From contig CM053243.1 of the NCBI GenBank assembly GCA_028583405.1, positions 35,243,420 to 35,307,419 of the forward strand: 64,000 bases of DNA, written 5' to 3'. Of the stretch, positions 9,947-20,040 are shown piece after piece. The position numbers and the translations under genes are program-made. Origin of the DNA: Pogonophryne albipinna (Eukaryota > Chordata > Actinopteri > Perciformes > Artedidraconidae). The first letter of the stretch is position 1. Every line of letters starts with the position of its first letter. The notes under the pieces were generated by a model. The model did no database searches. It was not told the DNA's origin and worked only from the letters and a program-made list of their open reading frames with translations.

Positions 9947-10874
9947 CGGGAGCTGGCGTCGGCTGGGGAGCCAGCAGGAGACGAGGTGCTGGAGTCGGCC
10001 GGTACGCCGACAAGACTCGGGGAGCTGGTGTCGGCTGGGGAGCCAGCCCTGTAGCCGAAACTGGAGTCGAGCCCATGGTTTCTGGGGCCGGTACTGAAGC
10101 CGGAACCATGGCTGCTGGGGCCAGAACGGGGGCCGGAACCATGGCTGCTGGGGCCAGAACTGGGGCCGGGACCATGGCTGCTGGGGCCAGAACTGGGGCC
10201 GGGACCATTGCTGCTGGGGCCAGAACTGGGTCTGAAACCATGGCTGCTGGGGCCAGAACTGGGGCTGGAACCATGGCTGCTGGGGCCAGAACTGGGGCTG
10301 GAACCATGGCTGCTGGGGCCAGAACAGGGGCCGGAACCATGGCTGCTGGGGCCAGAACAGGGGCCGGAACCATGGCTGCTGGGGCCAGAACTGGGGCTGG
10401 AACCATGGCTGCTGGGGCCTGTACTGGAGCCCAAAGCATGGCCTCCGGGGCTAGGGCTGCTAGCCTGGACCTGCAACTCCTTCTCTTAAGAGCCTTTTGG
10501 AGGCTCCGTGGACCTCCAAAAGCCAGACGAGTTCCAGAGAATGGCTCCTGGACAGGAGCAGGAACTGGGGAAGAAGCAGAGGCCGACTCCAGACGGAACA
10601 CACCGAGGCGTACGGCGCCAGGTTGGGAGTTGGGAGGCAGGGTGCTAGCATGCCTGGGGCTAGCAGTCCGGGAATCACACACCGAGAGGAAGGCCAAAAT
10701 CCAGCCAGGTAAGAACTTCACTAAATCTGGCTTCTCCATAGCCATCTGGTGTGTCTCAGCCATAGCAGCCTCTCGCTGCTGAACCCTGACCGCTCCTATC
10801 CATCGATGAGCGCAGACAGACAAAGAAAAGGTAAAATCCAAAAGTTCCTGCTCAAACGGATCTGCTGGGCCCAT
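9930..10874 (-). CDS. 314-codon reading frame following the primer-binding region (function unknown)
   Basis: The first ATG after the 5' LTR and primer-binding region opens at 10874, in the position where gag would begin. About 110 residues are non-repetitive (beginning MGPADPFEQELLDFTF). About 11 copies of an 11-residue APAAMVPAPVL repeat follow, then a tail of PTPAP units. It ends at a TAG where an earlier copy of the same unit has TAC, so the stop looks like a point mutation. Beyond it the frame stays open to about 8154. No capsid domain or CCHC knuckle is seen. It could be a gag-derived or novel disordered protein, or have no product at all. Confidence 0.35.
   Translation of the reverse strand: MGPADPFEQELLDFTFSLSVCAHRWIGAVRVQQREAAMAETHQMAMEKPDLVKFLPGWILAFLSVCDSRTASPRHASTLPPNSQPGAVRLGVFRLESASASSPVPAPVQEPFSGTRLAFGGPRSLQKALKRRSCRSRLAALAPEAMLWAPVQAPAAMVPAPVLAPAAMVPAPVLAPAAMVPAPVLAPAAMVPAPVLAPAAMVPAPVLAPAAMVSDPVLAPAAMVPAPVLAPAAMVPAPVLAPAAMVPAPVLAPAAMVPASVPAPETMGSTPVSATGLAPQPTPAPRVLSAYRPTPAPRLLLAPQPTPAPDVLSA
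10073..10440. repeat. 33-bp tandem array, about 11 copies
   Basis: The unit is of the type GCTGCTGGGGCCAGAACTGG followed by GGCCGGAACCATG. Eleven codons per unit, with little divergence between copies. Confidence 0.9.
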
Positions 10875-10880
10875 ATCTCA

Positions 10881-10893
10881 GGTCGGTTCGTAA
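10881..10893 (-). promoter_or_regulatory. Primer-binding region (probable self-priming type)
   Basis: On the minus strand TTACGAACCGACC follows the 5' LTR directly. It does not begin with TGG, as a tRNA-primed site would. Ten bases (ACGAACCGAC) are complementary to GTCGGTTCGT inside the element's own LTR (minus strand of 11025-11034). Confidence 0.6.
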
Positions 10894-11276
10894 TGTTACG
10901 GTGTGTGCAGGAAGCAGGACCCAAATGCAGATTAAAGTGACAAAAAATAGCTCCTTTATTTCAAGGTTCAACTATTAACAAATACAGAACAGAACACTCA
11001 CCGCGGACCAAGTCAAAACACAAGACGAACCGACAAAGACTGACAGAAAAACCAGAACTTAAATACACACAAGACTAACCATACAAACAAGACACAGGTG
11101 AGGAGGGAGGAGAAAACACAGGGACACCAGGTGAACACAATCGGGTAAATTAGACACACCAGGGAAACTAACGACAGGGAACCACAGACAGATCTAAACA
11201 AGACAAAACACAACGCAGACAGAAAACCAAAGACAGATCTAGACACGACAAAACACAACACAGACAGATCTTGACA
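10894..11276 (-). repeat. 5' LTR of the non-autonomous element
   Basis: Same 383-bp length as the left copy. Contains ACAAGACGAACCGACAAAG, a 19-nt stretch identical to one in the gypsy LTRs at 31311 and 36280. AATAAA is present on the minus strand at 10955-10960. Confidence 0.9.
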
Positions 11277-11281
11277 CATTT

Positions 11282-12011
11282 TGTACTAGTTGTGATCTCT
11301 TGACAGGTAAATTGCAACAATAAGCATTATTTCTGTTATTATTACCTCAGGAAATGACTGTTATTTCAAATGAGGGATAGTGGTCGTAATCCCTTCTGCT
11401 CTTATGTTTTCAAGGATTTTATCAGCTTTTGGTTTTGATCTGCCTGAACAAATATTGGACCACTTGTCTCTAATCAACCCCTCCTATAAAACAATGAGCA
11501 GCTCAATAAAACTACCTGCCCAGCACAGAGTGGAAGTTAAATATGTGTCTCATATGGCAAAGGATTAAATCATGAATGAAGCCTTAGCTTTTTGAAGCTA
11601 GTAAGAGAATGGGTTCCATTAGGATGTCTGTAGGTTGCTGCTGCATGTGGGTTTCATCAAATGACTGTGTGCTAACATGCTAACGACAATTAGCTACTAT
11701 AGGTATTTCAAGACTCTTAAAAGTGTTTTCTGTTTTCAAGCTATAAGCTTTCAGAAAACTACACCCTGCTTGATCGTCAGCCTTTATATGCACCTGTGTT
11801 GCATTGGTTTGTGACAAATATACTAAGTTATCGTTATCAAACCGAGCATGATACAAATTTAAAATGGCATTTAATTGGGAAATATCAAGCTGAAACAATT
11901 CACAAATACGTTTTCCCTAATGCTTGAAAAAAAAAGCCCTCCAGCAAGAGAATGAATCAAGAACAAGACAGAAGCAGAAGGTGTCATCTGACTGACGGTA
12001 CGTTTCTTTAA
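11282..12011. other. Gene-free intronic sequence
   Basis: AT-rich sequence between the LTR element and the L2 fragment. No feature recognised. Confidence 0.4.
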
Positions 12012-13118
12012 GCCACTGATCTCAGTGCTGCGTTTGACACTGTTGACCACAAAATATTACTAGGCCGACTGGAAAACTGGGTGGGACTTTCGGAAACAGT
12101 TCTAAATTGGGTTGAATCCTACTTAAAGGACAGAAACAACTTTGTTTCTATAGGTAAATACACATCTGAGTTGACAAATATGACATGTGGGGTACCTCAA
12201 GGCTCCATCCTGGGGCCTCTTCTCTTTAACATCTACATGCTACCACTGGCTCAGATAATGAAAAACAACAAAATAAGTTACCATAGCTATGCAGATGACA
12301 CACAAATGTACGTAACAATTTCACCAGGAGACTATGCTCCAATTCAAACACTGAGTAAGTGCATTGAACAAATCAATGACTGGATGTGTCAGAACTTTCT
12401 CCAATTAAACAAAGATAAAACTGAGGTAATGGTTTTTGGAGCCAAGGCAGAACGTTTAAAAGTTAGCGCTGAGCTTCAGTCTGCAATGTTCAAAACAACA
12501 GATGAAGCCAGAAATCTAGGTGTAGTCATGGACTCTGACCTGAGTTTCAACAGTCACATTAAAACAGTTACTAAATCAGCCTACTATCACCTAAAGAACA
12601 TATCTAGGATTAAAAGACTAATGTCACAGCAGGATTTGGAAAAACTTGTCCATGCTTTTATCTTCAGTAGACTGGACTACTGTAATGGTGTCTTCACAGG
12701 TCTCACTAAAAAATATATTAGAAAGCTGCAGCTGATTCAGAACGCCGCTGCTCGAGTCCTCACTAACACTAAGAAAGTGGATCACATCACTCCTGTTCTG
12801 AAGTCTTTACACTGGCTTCATGTGTGTCAAATAATAGATTTCAAAATACTGCTGCTGGTTTACAAAGCTTTGAATGGTTTAGGCCCAAAATACATTTCTG
12901 ACCTTCTGCTAAATTATGAACCATCCAGATCTCTCAGGTCTTCAGGGACTGGTCAGCTTTCTGTCCCCAGAGTCAGAACTAAACATGGAGAAGCAGCGTT
13001 CAGTTATTATGCTCCAAATAGCTGGAACAAACTCCCAGAAACCTGCAGGTCCGCTGCAACTCTGACTACTTTTAAATCCAGGCTGAAGACTTTTATTTTT
13101 GTCGCTGCTTTTAATTGA
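12012..13118 (+). pseudogene. L2 reverse transcriptase, C-terminal part
   Basis: About 365 codons are open without a break. Motifs in order: SAAFDTVDH (palm motif A region), CGVPQGSILGPLLF (motif B region), SYADDTQMY (catalytic YADD), QLNKDKTEVM, then the C-terminal FSRLDYCNGV, QLIQNAAARVLT and HITPVLKSLHWL typical of the CR1/L2 group. Endonuclease and fingers are missing, so the copy cannot be functional. The frame is otherwise intact, which points to moderate age. There is a TAA just upstream of the first L2 codon. Confidence 0.85.
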
Positions 13119-13318
13119 ACTATTCACATCTTAAACTGCACTGTAACTTTTTAACTTTGTATTTTTTTTTGTAATGTTTATTTTATTAGCTTTTCTTTTT
13201 AATGACTGATTTTAAATGCCATTTTCTCAATGTCTTTCATTTTTTGTAAAGCACTTTGAATTGCCTTGTGTTGAAAAGTGCTATATAAATAAACTTGCCT
13301 TGCCTTGCCTTGCCTAAG
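12012..13318 (+). mobile_element. 5'-truncated L2-type LINE
   Basis: The coding part starts abruptly in the RT palm (SAAFDTVDHKILL). It is followed by a 3' UTR ending in the common L2 tail GCACTTTGAATTGCC ... AAAGTGCTATATAAATAAAC, and a (CTTGC)n-type microsatellite at 13298-13316. Loss of the 5' end is the usual result of incomplete target-primed reverse transcription. It is antisense to nell1. Confidence 0.85.
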
Positions 13319-14617
13319 GAGTAAAAAGCAAAAACAAAGCCACGCATTACTAATTATATTTTGTATAGAGAAGACATATTTATTTCCTTTGGTTTGTAAA
13401 TAGAAGCTTTTTCATTTAAAGACATGAGCACACAGTGAATGTTTGATGTGGAAGAGCTGCAGTGCCTGGATGATGTTTATGCCGCAGCCGTCTGATTTCC
13501 CACCTGCTGGGCGAGCTGTCACTGCGGTAGAGAATGCAGAGGTCATGTGATTTTACTCTATTTTGTCTCCTACAATCTTTCTGTGTTTGCTTTCCGAACC
13601 TTCCTGTCTTGTCAGCAGCAGTGAGGACTACAGCTTCGTACAGGGAACATTGGAGAGAGCAGTGATGCCAATTAGAACAGTGTAATGTGCTTGCGGGCAT
13701 ATTTGCATAGTTTGACAACACCGGCTGCAGCCATCAACGGCTAATTATAGGACATTAACCAGTCAAAATACTGTATAGTATGATTAAAAGAGCCCTTCTA
13801 TCACCAAGGTGCAGGATTCAATGATTAATGGCTACAGCTGACAATCGAGAAAAGACAGGAGGATGTGAATAAATATAACGTTTTGATGACATTTATCATA
13901 AAAAGTCAAATAAATACATGTTCTAATGTAAAATGTCTATCCACAGTTTTGGTAAAATGTGTCAAAGTTTGAAATGCATGATCAGTCACTTTTAAAATCC
14001 AATCAAACTGCATCTTTAGTATTGTAAATGGTCAGCACTGTGAGCCAATAGATCTCCAATGTTAAAACATAGCCTACCTGTATGACAGAGTAACAGGGTA
14101 TGATAGACCATACTTTAGTATCAGCATTACTGTTTGAAATATTATCTATTGAGCTCAGCCTCACTGTCAATTGTCCACTGTTCACTCTCAAACATCTTAT
14201 CATACTGAACTGTTCGTTCCCATTAAAAGCATTCAAATAGCAAACCACATGGCGGCTTTTATTGCGGAGCAGTCACAGGGAACTGTATTTGTCCCTGAGG
14301 TTAGCGCCCGACATTGATCGTTCGTCATAAATGCCTCTGCAAGGCTAGACTTTTTAACAACAGATCAGTTTTAAATATTGCAGAGAGTAATAGAACACGC
14401 TGAAGAGCTGCAGGCAACTTCTCAGCCAGGTAACCAATTCAACTATGCCCTACAGTTGGGAGTAAAATGCCGTGTGCAGCATGAAATCAGATCACAGTTG
14501 CTCATGGCTTGATGGAACAAGGCTGATTATTGTCTGACGTCTTTATAAACAGAACATTCTGACAAATTAGCTGCTCAACACGTGTTTGCTGCCCCCAGAT
14601 AAATAGAACCGGTAGTA
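13319..14617. other. Gene-free intronic sequence
   Basis: No exon signals or repeat structure recognised. Confidence 0.4.
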
Positions 14618-15017
14618 TTAAAGGGCGCAAATTATGCTAATGTTCAGGTTTCATAATTGTTTGTTGAGCCTCTACTGCTTTAATGTTCAAAAAGCTCTTT
14701 ATTTGTCTCTTACTGCCTGTGCTGCTGCATCTCTTTTTACCCTATGTCTGAAACCCGAGCCCAGTCTGCTCTGATTTGTTAGCTGGCTGTCTCTGTTATA
14801 ATTGGTCAATCGCTAAGAGAAGTCCCACCCCTTAGCAATTCACGTACAATGTGTTTTAGTGGTAGCCGTAGAATCACAAATGTTACATAGTGATGTCACT
14901 ATGTGGCGGAAGTAAACAGAGGACTACAATCGAGACGTTTCAGGCGGGGGGGGGGGGGGGGGGGGGAGTCTGTGGGAGAGAAACTCCCTCTGGCAAAGCA
15001 TAATATGAACCCTTTAA
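14618..15017. mobile_element. TTAA-flanked MITE (intact relative of 1193-4534)
   Basis: Bounded by TTAA on both sides. The left end is TTAAAGGGCGCAAATTATGC and the reverse complement of the right end begins TTAAAGGGTTCATATTATGC. It is 400 bp with no gene. It carries a run of 21 G at 14946-14966 near its right end. Confidence 0.8.
14946..14966 (+). repeat. Homopolymer of 21 G
   Basis: Uninterrupted poly(G) inside the MITE. The related copy at 4434 has only GGCAAGAG at this place, so the tract expanded after the copies diverged. The exact length may be affected by sequencing. Confidence 0.9.
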
Positions 15018-16712
15018 AAAACTTGTTAACACATGTGTCACCAAGTCCACCAGAAATGTTATGGATTAAAACTTTAATTTGGGATTAACAGTAGCACTCT
15101 GCTTTGCCAAATCCCCGAGCATCAATAAAAGCTTGTTGGACATGGAGTGACTTGCAGGGAATATATGTTACACTGATGCCAGATGAACCAGTAAAATGGG
15201 GCAGCACTGCTCCACTTTTACACTGCTCCAGTTGGCCTTTACAGGTGTCTGTGTGTATGTGGGTTTGAGTGAAAGAGTCCCACAACTCCATACAGAACAT
15301 AGAACCACGCAGGTCTTGAGCGACCTGACCATCAGTCCTGTGAATGGAGGCTGAAACAAAGACAAGAGATGCTGCATTATGTCCAGCCAGAGTTGTGAGG
15401 CGTATGGCAGAGACTGTATAAATCCACTACAACATTGCACATATTTCTGTTGACAGTCCACTCCAAAAAGCTGCCAAACCAATGTGTTCCACTGACTTAC
15501 TGAATCAAATAAACTACATTTAATCCTGGGCAGTCAGAGATTCAGCAATACTGGCTGTTTTCAAAGTGTGCCTTTAAGCCATACTAATAATGATAAGAGC
15601 AAATTGATTAAAAGACCAAATAAACTATAAATAAAGCCACTAACCACTTCATGTCTATCTAACATAAAGTTTGCACGTCAGAAAATCCTAAAACCAACAG
15701 CTTTCATGCTCAAAAGTGTGACACAACATTTAGATCCTTGGCAGCCTTCATGGCTACCTCTCAGAAGAACAATCTCAATCATAGCCTTCATTATTTGCTC
15801 TGCCAATAGCTGTCCGCCACATTAAACTCTACACCACTTCCAATGTTGCACTAGTTTATCTTGAGACATTTCCTGTCAGGTTTGTGACTTTCCTCTGCCA
15901 ATAAGATAAAGGCAGTATATTCATGAGTCCCTTTTGAATAACTTAACAAGATTCTCAAAGCTCTCTGTTAATTCTCTGCCAACAGAACAGGCTGAGATAT
16001 GTCACGTCGCTGAAGGTGGGTGGGAAATTACAAGTTAGGGTTTCATTGCACTTCAGCAACGATTGATATATTTAAGAACTATAGCTCAAAAGATTGATTT
16101 TCTAGACAAGACTAAAACTTAGTGTATTTGCCATGTCACCAAAATGACTATCTGAATGTTTGTCTTTAAAAAGGTAAAATATGTGATCCTTTGTACTGTA
16201 TGTTATCCACTATATAGAATCCAAAATGGTGCAACTAATGGAACAAAGCCCTACTAATTCTCTGGTAAACAGTATGTATATTTGCATTTTTGCATCACGT
16301 TCTAACTCCCAACTCGTCAATTACTTATGCTTTGTAATGATGCCTTAGTGTAACTTTTCTAACGTACTGATTACCCATTACCAAAATTGAAACTGCAGGG
16401 TATTTTTGATTTGGCATAAACATGTGATTACCGTTTGGATGTTAACGTGGCGTTACATTATGTTAGGCCAAGTAGTCCTACATGACCTTAAATAAGTACA
16501 TTGGGTCATTATCTGGTTAGGTTACAGAAGAGATTATATAAAAATAAAAGTTGTTTATACTGTATAATATACAGTTTATAAGTTAGTTACATATATAAGT
16601 TAACCTTTTTCTGTATGAGACAAAAGTTTAAATATGTTTCACAAACAAAAAAAAAGTTGGTTTTACAAGGGAAACGAACAACAGTTTCCTGTGTAAAGGT
16701 CCCGAGTTTGTC
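15018..16712. other. Gene-free intronic sequence
   Basis: AT-rich, with no coding exon, terminal repeats or tandem array recognised. Confidence 0.4.
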
Positions 16713-16715
16713 TAA

Positions 16716-17062
16716 CGGCCCGTCCACACGGCGGCATGCGTTGAAGCTTCAACGCTTCTGCCCATTCACTTTGAATGGGGTGACGTCACGCTTCGCCAAA
16801 CTGCATTGTGGGAGCGAAGCGTAGCTTTGCTCGCGTTTCTCGCGTTGCTCGCTGCAAAAGTTGAGCAATGTTCAACTTTTGAAGCTTCGGCGGAAGCGTC
16901 AGCCAATTGAATCATATGCCAGTACAAGCTCTAGCCAATCAAACCGCGTGCTTGTGTGTTCGGGGCGGGAGATTCATGTGATTGGTTGTTGGTCGAGTTT
17001 CAGCCCCCCCCCACCCCCCCCCGCCGGCAAGCTTCAACGCACGCCACTGTGTGGACGGGCCG
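16716..17062. mobile_element. PIF/Harbinger-like MITE
   Basis: The perfect core inverted repeat CGGCCCGTCCACAC extends imperfectly to about 30 bp (the continuation GCATGCGTTGAAGC matches GCGTGCGTTGAAGC). It is flanked by TAA at 16713-16715 and 17063-17065, the 3-bp target rule of Harbinger elements. It is 347 bp with no gene. The interior has additional stem sequences (TTGAGCAATGTTCAACTTTT) and C-runs near 17004-17020. A diverged copy lies at 812-1127. Confidence 0.85.
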
Positions 17063-17065
17063 TAA

Positions 17066-19177
17066 CCATCTGCTCCCTACTCACTCTTCCTTTGCCCCCC
17101 CCTGACTATTTATATGGCCACTAGGGGCAGCCCTGCTTGTCCAAAAACGATGGAGGATTTGACGCAAGATAAACAAACTTTACATTACCCTACTTTACCT
17201 CCCTGTAATGGTGCCAACACTAAATGGCTACATGTTGTATTTCAGCTGAACCAGCTAAGCCTAAACATTCATTGGTACCACTCTTGAGAACAAGTGTACA
17301 CAATCCAAATCACACAAATGCGGACAGGAATAAAATGGATATATTGTGAAATTATTTTATTGTATTATGAGATAACCTTTCTTTTGTGAATATAGATTAT
17401 GCCCCACTAATTGTAATGTGGTCATAATAATTGGGCTGATTCCTAGTAACAGTCCATTTGCTGAGATTGGATATCAATTCCAGCTCATTTACATAAGAAT
17501 CTCTTCTACTGTACAGAGAGAGCTACAGATCAGCACTTTCCTTATGGTAACATACTGTATACTATTTTCATTATACTTCTATTGTGTCTAATACTGTCAT
17601 GGAATAATTACAATGAACTGAATCATGTTCGTACAAACCCAGTGAACTTTGTAACCATGGACAGAAATCTTATGGCAAAAGTTTCTTCCAATAACATGTC
17701 AAAAACACAGCCCTCCTCCTCCTTGTTATACTGTGTGAGGGATATTACAGAACAGATCATAGTAAACATGCCTGGCATCACGAAGTTTATGCCTAATTAT
17801 ATCCCTATAGGTAACACCTCTCTGACAACAGTAGCAGTGTGTCATGCAGTAGATAGCCCTTTCCACAGTACACCCTCTGTAAGTGGTGAGAAAATATAGA
17901 GTGAACCTGACATGTTGGTTTCCATTTGTTTCACATATACACGCACATTTTACATACAAGATACTCTATTTGTCTGTGCATTTGTGTTAATCCCTGTCTC
18001 TCTATTCTCGTAACGATATGCAAGCCTGGGTTAGAAAAATGCAATAGAAAATAACAGCTTATTAAAGTTGTGCTATCTGGGGGGAAATTGTGGAAAATGA
18101 GTAGCCCTTTTTTAAGTATTTTGAAAAAATTAATAATGTATTTTAAAAGGAAAACAAAGAATGAGGGCTTTGTTTTCCTTTATTTGTTGCTTTCCTAACT
18201 ATTAGGTGGAATGTATTATGCAAACTGGTGAGATGTCTATTAAATGAACGGCCCCTAATAAAGGCACCCTCCAACTAGAAGATACCTTTCAAAAATGTAT
18301 ATTTACCGCAGAATGTCGATAAAGCAGTCAGCAGTTATCTAAATGGCGGTATTTGTTGTTTACAGCTGTGTAATACTCTGTGAAAACCCTCTCCCTCACT
18401 TCATTAAATCCCTGCAGCCATCTGAAAGCAGCAGGACAGATATGTGATAAATCTGCATCGAGAAAGGACCCCTGTGGAACACCATTAAAAGCTAGATTTC
18501 ACAGCCACAGCAGCATGATATCTTTCTTTTAAGTTAGAATGGAAGCTTTCAAATGTAGACTTTACACCTAATTACCATCTATGGCAAACTGGCCATATCA
18601 GACTGTGCTTTCATTTAGACAAGAGGTGTTTTTAGAGTAATAAAGCTTTTAATGAAACCCTATTACTCTACATATATGAACCCAACAGTATTTTTGTATT
18701 ATATTACATAGTCATGTAGCACCAACACAGATACGCAGTAGAGCTGAGAGGATTAGTCTATCAATATTTATGTCTTATAGATCTTCTAGATAATAATTTG
18801 AAACTATTTTGATACTTTATAAAAAAATATTTTCAAACCAATATCTCGTTTCAACTTCTGATTTTCGTACTTATTTCATTCAGACAACTCGTGTTTATTA
18901 ATAACAGCATAATGTTTGAGTCTGGCGTTTCGGCTCCTGCCTCATCACTCCCCGCGAATATCTTCATAACATTGAGGAGTGATGATTAAATAAATTACTC
19001 CCAGAACCCACAGCTGGATGCTGGGGTGGTTGTGGGCCAGACAAGCAGCAGTGGTGCCGCAGCAGGGGGAGCAATCTTTAAGCTTAAATAGAGCGCCAGA
19101 TTAAGGAGAATGTGCCTGGTTGGTTGTATAAGAGGGTATGATACATGTATATGTATCATTGTTGCTCGAGTTGACTG
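17066..19177. other. Gene-free intronic sequence
   Basis: No supported exon or mobile element. Short reading frames here lack splice signals and recognisable motifs. Confidence 0.4.
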
Positions 19178-19359
19178 CACTGAAAAAACGGAAACGTTGA
19201 TTTTAATTAAATGTTTTATGTCAACAAATGTCATCGTCAATAATATTACGTTTAAATAGGTTCAACTTAACTTTATTGCTTTCAACTAACTTAATACAGT
19301 TATGTGAAATGTGTTGACATAATACATTTAATTAAAATCCACATTTCAGTTTTTCAGTG
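19178..19359. mobile_element. 182-bp AT-rich MITE with CACTGAAAAA ends
   Basis: The left end CACTGAAAAAACGGAAA pairs imperfectly with the right end TTTCAGTTTTTCAGTG. Subterminal segments are also inverted (TTGATTTTAATTAAATG on the left, CATTTAATTAAAATCC on the right). The interior contains CAACTTAACTTTATTG and CAACTAACTTAATAC motifs. The flanks allow at most a TG duplication, so the superfamily is unclear. Its style resembles 1779-4213. Confidence 0.75.
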
Positions 19360-19989
19360 TGCCTGTATCTCAAGACGTTTTTTCTCCAAAAAGTTTTAGG
19401 AGGACCACTTTGGCCTCTATAGGGAATTGTGATCCGTATGTCTCACCAGCTGTTTCTATGAGTTCTTAACAATCATCAATGAAGATTGTTCCAAATGTGT
19501 CAATGATGTAAATAAATGTTAGTTGTAGCAGATAGAGATGTGGAAGTAGGGTAATACTGTGCTGTTGTTCCTTCTTACTGGCCTTTTCTTGACTTTAGTG
19601 GCAGCACTACTGTACATTCAGGCAGCTGTCTCTGCAGCTCTGCAGCAACTACTTCTAAAAGGGCATCTGTCAGTCTCTCTTGTGCTTCTAAAGTGCTGTG
19701 ACTTGAAATACACCAGCCCTACTCTAACTGGAGCTCTGCCACCCACAGTGGTTGAAAGATGCCAGAATTATGCTGTGAGATGGCAGGTCTGCAGTTTGAG
19801 TCAATAGTGCTATTCATTGTTGAATCCAGATGTGGTCTTCTTTCAGCAGAAATGAAAGACCAAGAAATCCTTAATATGAAATATGTGCACGTTTTTTTTA
19901 CATAGATAATTTTTGAACATCCTGGAAATATGTAACGTACATTAATAAAAAAATGTAACGTACATTAATAAAAAAAAGTTATCCAGATA
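19360..19989. other. Gene-free intronic sequence with a short duplication
   Basis: Contains two adjacent copies of ATGTAACGTACATTAATAAA (19930-19977). Nothing else recognised. Confidence 0.5.
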
Positions 19990-20040
19990 AACTAGAGCAA
20001 GGGTCTCAAAAACGTCGATCGCGAGCTACCGGTAGCTCGC

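Larger units (their letters stand above)
7535..11276 (-). mobile_element. Non-autonomous LTR retrotransposon with satellite-filled interior
   Basis: Two 383-bp LTRs (7535-7917 and 10894-11276) flank a 3.0 kb interior, and the whole is bounded by a perfect 5-bp duplication CATTT (7530-7534 and 11277-11281). The LTRs begin TG and end CA and differ at only a handful of positions, so the insertion is young. Orientation is minus: the purine-rich tract GAGGAGGGGGTAC abuts the left LTR, and the primer-binding region ACGAACCGACC follows the right LTR. The interior carries no recognisable gag, protease, RT or integrase. It consists of four tandem arrays whose unit lengths are all divisible by three. 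The ends resemble the gypsy element at 31311-36806, which suggests it is mobilised in trans. Confidence 0.9.

Noticed and set aside
7880..10874. A collagen-like or mucin-like host gene captured by a retrotransposon
   Set aside because: Proline-rich repetitive composition alone is not evidence; there are no Gly-X-Y repeats, signal peptide or intron remnants. It remains open, but I do not claim it.
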